A DNA stretch of 64,000 nucleotides. Source: CAZCPB01 sp044223975. GTDB taxonomy: Bacteria; Planctomycetota; Phycisphaerae; Phycisphaerales; UBA1924. Position 1 is the first letter of the stretch, and each line of letters begins with the position of its first letter. The stretch lies in contig JBGALI010000001.1 of the NCBI GenBank assembly GCA_044223975.1, positions 1 to 64,000 of the forward strand, given 5' to 3'. A program made the position numbers and the translations under genes. This document shows positions 60,768-64,000 of this stretch, in pieces. The notes beneath the pieces are model-generated. The model did not search any database. It had not been told where the DNA came from and saw only the letters and a program-made list of their open reading frames with translations.

Positions 60768-62243
60768 ATGGACGTCCCAACCGTGCGCCCTTCCGAGGCG
60801 CCTAACTCAACAACTTCACGCGGACCCGGCGCGGTCGGTGAACTGACGTACGATCAGGTCGAGGCCGTTCAGGGCTCGCCCGAGATCAATATCCCCGAGG
60901 TCCGGCCGGCCGAGCGATCGCGGTTTGGTCCGCTGCGCCACAGGCATTTTCGCAACGTGTGGATGGGGGCGTGCGGGTCAAACATCGGGCGCTGGATGGA
61001 GGGGCTTGCCATCCAGTGGCTGATCGCCGACGTGTCCAAGCAACCCACGGTTTCAATGGGTTATCTCGCGGTGGCCCAGATGGGCCCCACCCTGGTCCTG
61101 GGCCTCTATGGGGGCCTCCTGGCCGACCGGGTGAACCGCCGAACGCTTCTTTTGGTTACCCAGGGAGTCATGGCCGTTCTGGCGGCACTCCTGGCGGTTC
61201 TGAGCTGGCGGGGGATGGCCACCGAGCCTGACCTCTTGGTTCAGGTCCTGCTGGCAATCGGGCTCCTTCAGGGGATAACGGGTGCGTTCGACATGCCGGC
61301 GTGGCAGGTGCTGACGCCGCGTCTGGTGCCGCGCGAGGAGCTTACCGAGGCGATCGCGCTGAACGGGCTCCAGTTCAACCTGGCGCGAATCGTGGGGCCG
61401 GCGCTCGCGGGAGCGATGATGACGTACATCCCCGGCGGGGCGACGTCGGTCTTCGTCTTCAACACGTTCTCGTTCATGTTCGTGATCCTGGCCATCGCGC
61501 GGACACCCGATGCGCCGCCGCCGTCGCGCGAATCGGACTCGTTCTGGGCGCAGACGCGCGAGGCGCTGCTCTTCGTGTTCCACCAGCGCGGGGCGAGGGC
61601 GGCGCTGATGGCGTCGGTGGTGTTCGGTCTTCTGGCGACGCCCGCTCAGCGGATGCTGCCCGTCTTCGTCAAGGACGTCCTGCACCGCCAGGAAGGCACC
61701 TTCGGCATGCTCACCGCCGTCATGGGCGGCGGGGCGGTCTTTGGCGTGCTCGTGCTGCGCGTGATGCCGCGCTGGTACCCCAAGCACCACATGATCCCGC
61801 TGTCGATCTTCGCCTGCGCCATCGCCATCACGGCCTTCGCGGCGTCGGACTGGCTTCCGCTGACGGCCGCGGCGATCTTCGTGATCGGGCTGTTCTGGCT
61901 GTGGACGTTCAACATGGCGTACGCGGCGATCCAGTTGCTCGTGCCGGACCGAATGCGTGGACGCGTCCTCGCGGTCGTGAACGTCGCGGTCTTTGGCGCG
62001 ATGCCTCTTGGCGCCGTGATCGCGGGGTACATCGGCGAGTACGTCGCGGGCAAGGCCGACGTGGGGCTGGGGGCGCAGGCCGGCGTGGGCGTGCTGGGGG
62101 TGGTGCTGGCGGTCGCCGGTATCGTCATGCTTACATGGCGGACACCCGAGGTGGACGGGCTGAAGCCCGGCGATCCGGGGTACGACCGCCACCCGGGTTT
62201 CTGGCGCGGCCTCACGGCGACGGCGCACCGGCCGCGGAAGTGA
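60768..62243 (+). CDS. MFS transporter, MFS_3 / enterobactin-exporter-like
   Basis: The protein has 491 residues. A cytoplasmic N-terminus of about 55 residues is followed by roughly 11-12 transmembrane segments. FGPLRHRHFRNVWMGACGSNIGRWMEGLAIQWL is typical of the MFS_3 family (EntS-like exporters), and GLLADRVNRRTLLL is the loop 2-3 signature; a second loop is LLVPDRMRGRVLAVVN. It is probably a proton-coupled efflux protein; the substrate cannot be inferred. AAGGAG lies about 32 bp upstream of this ATG; another ATG at 60758 is out of frame. Confidence 0.88.
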   Translation: MDVPTVRPSEAPNSTTSRGPGAVGELTYDQVEAVQGSPEINIPEVRPAERSRFGPLRHRHFRNVWMGACGSNIGRWMEGLAIQWLIADVSKQPTVSMGYLAVAQMGPTLVLGLYGGLLADRVNRRTLLLVTQGVMAVLAALLAVLSWRGMATEPDLLVQVLLAIGLLQGITGAFDMPAWQVLTPRLVPREELTEAIALNGLQFNLARIVGPALAGAMMTYIPGGATSVFVFNTFSFMFVILAIARTPDAPPPSRESDSFWAQTREALLFVFHQRGARAALMASVVFGLLATPAQRMLPVFVKDVLHRQEGTFGMLTAVMGGGAVFGVLVLRVMPRWYPKHHMIPLSIFACAIAITAFAASDWLPLTAAAIFVIGLFWLWTFNMAYAAIQLLVPDRMRGRVLAVVNVAVFGAMPLGAVIAGYIGEYVAGKADVGLGAQAGVGVLGVVLAVAGIVMLTWRTPEVDGLKPGDPGYDRHPGFWRGLTATAHRPRK

Positions 62244-62300
62244 TGCTTTGCGCGGATTCCTACGATCGTGCCGACATCGGGGCCCGAACTGGAGATCGCC

Positions 62301-63680
62301 ATGACCGACCGTGTTCGCTGGTGGCTTGCCGGGATGCTGTGTTGCGCCGCGTGCCTGGGCAGTGCCGCGGGTACCGCTGTCGCACAAGATCATGAGGCGC
62401 CGCCCGCGTCGGGAGCGGTCGCGGCGTCGGCGGCGGACTACGTACGCATCATCGACGAGGACGGCGGCAATCGCGTCAAGCTCCAGACTTCGTCGCGCAC
62501 GTTCAAGCCGCGCGACGGAGAGGGGCCGGGAGTCCACCTCGTGGGTGTCATGCACATCGGCGACAAGGCGTACTACGAGAGTCTGCAGAAGTTCCTGGAC
62601 CAGAGCGACGTGGTGCTGTACGAGGGTGTGAAGCCCAGCGGCGCGGGGGAACCTGCCGCCGCGGCGCCCGATGACAACGCCAAGAGAACGCTCACCGAGC
62701 GCAGGCTGCGCCTCCTGGCGATCCTGGTCGAAAAGCACCGGAGCAAGACGGGCGGGTATCCCGCGTCGCTGGACGCCATGATTGACGCCCTGCCGCGGAC
62801 GTACGCTCGCCTGGCCCGCGGCGCCGCGGTGGACGGGTGGGGGCACCCCATCCGCCTGGTCGAGATCGGACGACCGAGCGACGATCCTTCCAAGCCGGGG
62901 CTGATTTCCTTCGACCTTGTGAGCACGGGCACCGATGGCACGGCGGGGGGCGACGGAGATGCGGCCGACATCCGCTTCTCCGATCAGAAGCCGCTGACCA
63001 AGGCGGAAATCGGTTCATCGCAGGACGGCATCCAGGTGCAGATGGCCAGCGCGCTGGGGCTTGAGTTCCAGTTGCTGGCGATCGACTACACGCACCCCAA
63101 CTGGCGCAACAGCGACCTCTCGGTCGACGCGGTGCAGAAGAAGCTCGCCGATTCGGGCCAGTCCGGCGAGGCGTTGTTCAAGATGCTCGACGGCAGCTCG
63201 CTTTCGGCCAAGTTCGCCGGGCTCGTGCTCAACCTCATCAAGTCGAGCAAGCAGAGCCAGGCGATGGCCAAGCTGATGATGATGGAACTCTTGAGCAACG
63301 CCGACGACCTGATCAGCGCGGGCGGCGCCGGCGGCGTGGGGAAGATGATGCAGGTGATCGTCATCGACCGCAACCAGGCGGTGTTCGACGATCTGGAGGC
63401 AATCCTCCAGCGAGAGAAGGCCGTGAAGTCCGTCGCCCTGTTCTACGGGAGCGGTCACATCCCGGACATGGAGAAGCGGCTCACGGATGAAATGGGATAC
63501 TCGTTCACGGGGGAGGAGTGGTTCACCGGGATCGAGATGGACATGAAGAAGTCGGGGCTCGATCCGGCCCAGGGAGCGTCGCTGCGCCAGATGCTCCGCC
63601 AGATGGTCGAGCAGCAGAAGAAATCCAGCGGCAAGGCGGGCCGCAACCAGAACCCGGCCCCCGAGGACGCCAAGGACTGA
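62301..63680 (+). CDS. Exported TraB/GumN-like protein with inserted pseudopilin-like segment
   Basis: The protein has 459 residues with a signal peptide (GTAVAQ to about residue 29). TraB/GumN-type elements are GVHLVGVMHIGDKAYYESLQ (about 78-96), DVVLYEGV (103-110) and near the C-terminus VALFYGSGHIPDMEKRL. Between them, residues about 127-225 resemble a type II secretion major pseudopilin C-terminus: YPASLDAMIDALP, VDGWGHPIRL and STGTDGTAGGDGDAADI, the last like the calcium-binding loop. The start at 62301 has GGAG six bases upstream. Probably an envelope protein; the insertion may mediate metal binding or assembly. Confidence 0.75.
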   Translation: MTDRVRWWLAGMLCCAACLGSAAGTAVAQDHEAPPASGAVAASAADYVRIIDEDGGNRVKLQTSSRTFKPRDGEGPGVHLVGVMHIGDKAYYESLQKFLDQSDVVLYEGVKPSGAGEPAAAAPDDNAKRTLTERRLRLLAILVEKHRSKTGGYPASLDAMIDALPRTYARLARGAAVDGWGHPIRLVEIGRPSDDPSKPGLISFDLVSTGTDGTAGGDGDAADIRFSDQKPLTKAEIGSSQDGIQVQMASALGLEFQLLAIDYTHPNWRNSDLSVDAVQKKLADSGQSGEALFKMLDGSSLSAKFAGLVLNLIKSSKQSQAMAKLMMMELLSNADDLISAGGAGGVGKMMQVIVIDRNQAVFDDLEAILQREKAVKSVALFYGSGHIPDMEKRLTDEMGYSFTGEEWFTGIEMDMKKSGLDPAQGASLRQMLRQMVEQQKKSSGKAGRNQNPAPEDAKD

Positions 63681-63704
63681 CCGCCGGTCACGGAACCAGG
63701 GAGA

Positions 63705-64000
63705 TCAGTCCTCGCTCGGCGGCGCCCCGGGCTCGACGAGCGGAGGTTCGTTGCGGAGGCGGCGGGCAATGTCGGCCAGCACCACGGTGTTGTCCGTGAT
63801 GGTGAGGTGGCTGAAGAGCAGCGTGCCCCCGGTCCACGTCAGCGGGCGGCCGTCGGGCGCGGCCCGGGTGGCGCCGACGGTCATGTCTCGGAGCTGGCTG
63901 TAGCACACGAGCTCGTAGTCGGCGGCGGGGAGCGCGGCGTCGAGGCCGTGCAGAAACTCGGAGCCCGCGCGCATCTCTACCGCGGCCTGGTCGATCCGGA
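63705..64000 (-). CDS. Hypothetical protein, C-terminal fragment (runs off the window end)
   Basis: The minus-strand frame is open from the stop at 63705 to the end of the window, without a required start; an internal ATG lies at 63974. The visible 97 residues include ELVCYSQLRDMTVGATRAAPDGRPL and WTGGTLLFSHLTITDNTVVLADIARRLRN, with a proline-rich end. I do not recognise the family. Convergent with the TraB-like gene. Confidence 0.6.
   Translation of the reverse strand, partial: RIDQAAVEMRAGSEFLHGLDAALPAADYELVCYSQLRDMTVGATRAAPDGRPLTWTGGTLLFSHLTITDNTVVLADIARRLRNEPPLVEPGAPPSED

Overview
The window looks like chromosomal DNA from a GC-rich planctomycete, most likely of the Phycisphaerae. This is inferred from the gene set: small membrane proteins with a CxxC...CPECG zinc ribbon, a tandem pair of PEP-CTERM-like exported proteins, pseudopilin-like C-terminal modules in membrane proteins, ThyX, a PknB-type kinase with a polytopic membrane half, and a flagellar set with FliW/CsrA. 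Genes are dense on both strands. I see no prophage, insertion sequence, rRNA or CRISPR array.

Region 1-28 kb is mostly housekeeping and signalling: icd, a hybrid sensor kinase with a solute-binding sensor, an orphan PAAR-like (DUF4280) protein, aroA, a GroES-like protein divergent from apt, two PEP-CTERM-like paralogues, thyX, a PadR/HAAS-type regulatory pair and its paralogue, ribD, an RNase HII-like protein, an L7/L12-CTD protein, tRNA-Leu, an operon joining a STAS protein, a STAS-PurN fusion and a TPR/HExxH/PDZ protease-like protein, then a thioesterase, a DinB-like protein, nadB, a YgfZ-like protein, an M42 peptidase and a XerC/D recombinase.

Region 28.5-46.3 kb is a flagellar island. 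The minus strand reads flgI-flgJ-like-flgN-like-flgK-flgL-fliW-csrA-flagellin 2-flagellin 1. The plus strand reads flgF-flgG-flgA-flgH. A large membrane Ser/Thr kinase and an FmdB-like protein lie between them. Sigma-54-type -24/-12 elements precede both flgI and flgF. A CsrA-type hairpin overlaps the flagellin 2 Shine-Dalgarno, consistent with FliW-CsrA-flagellin feedback. A soluble histidine kinase and an NtrC-type sigma-54 activator at 54.4-56.9 kb are candidate regulators.

Region 46.5-64 kb holds an L,D-transpeptidase, a 5-formyl-THF cyclo-ligase, a ketoglutarate-semialdehyde-type dehydrogenase, rarA, a Tat-exported alkaline phosphatase, the two-component pair, a BatA/VWA protein, rlmE, an iscX-fdx pair, tRNA-Tyr, an MFS exporter and a TraB/GumN-like protein carrying an inserted pseudopilin-like segment.

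Cross-cutting signals are: (i) a recurrent TANNNT hexamer 6-8 nt before start codons, suggesting frequent leaderless transcripts; (ii) three short-repeat arrays (8-bp units x11 and x9, and a 7-bp-unit inverted repeat with 35-nt arms), all intergenic; (iii) unusual fusions (STAS-PurN and TraB/pseudopilin). All calls were made by reading the sequence; no database search was run.
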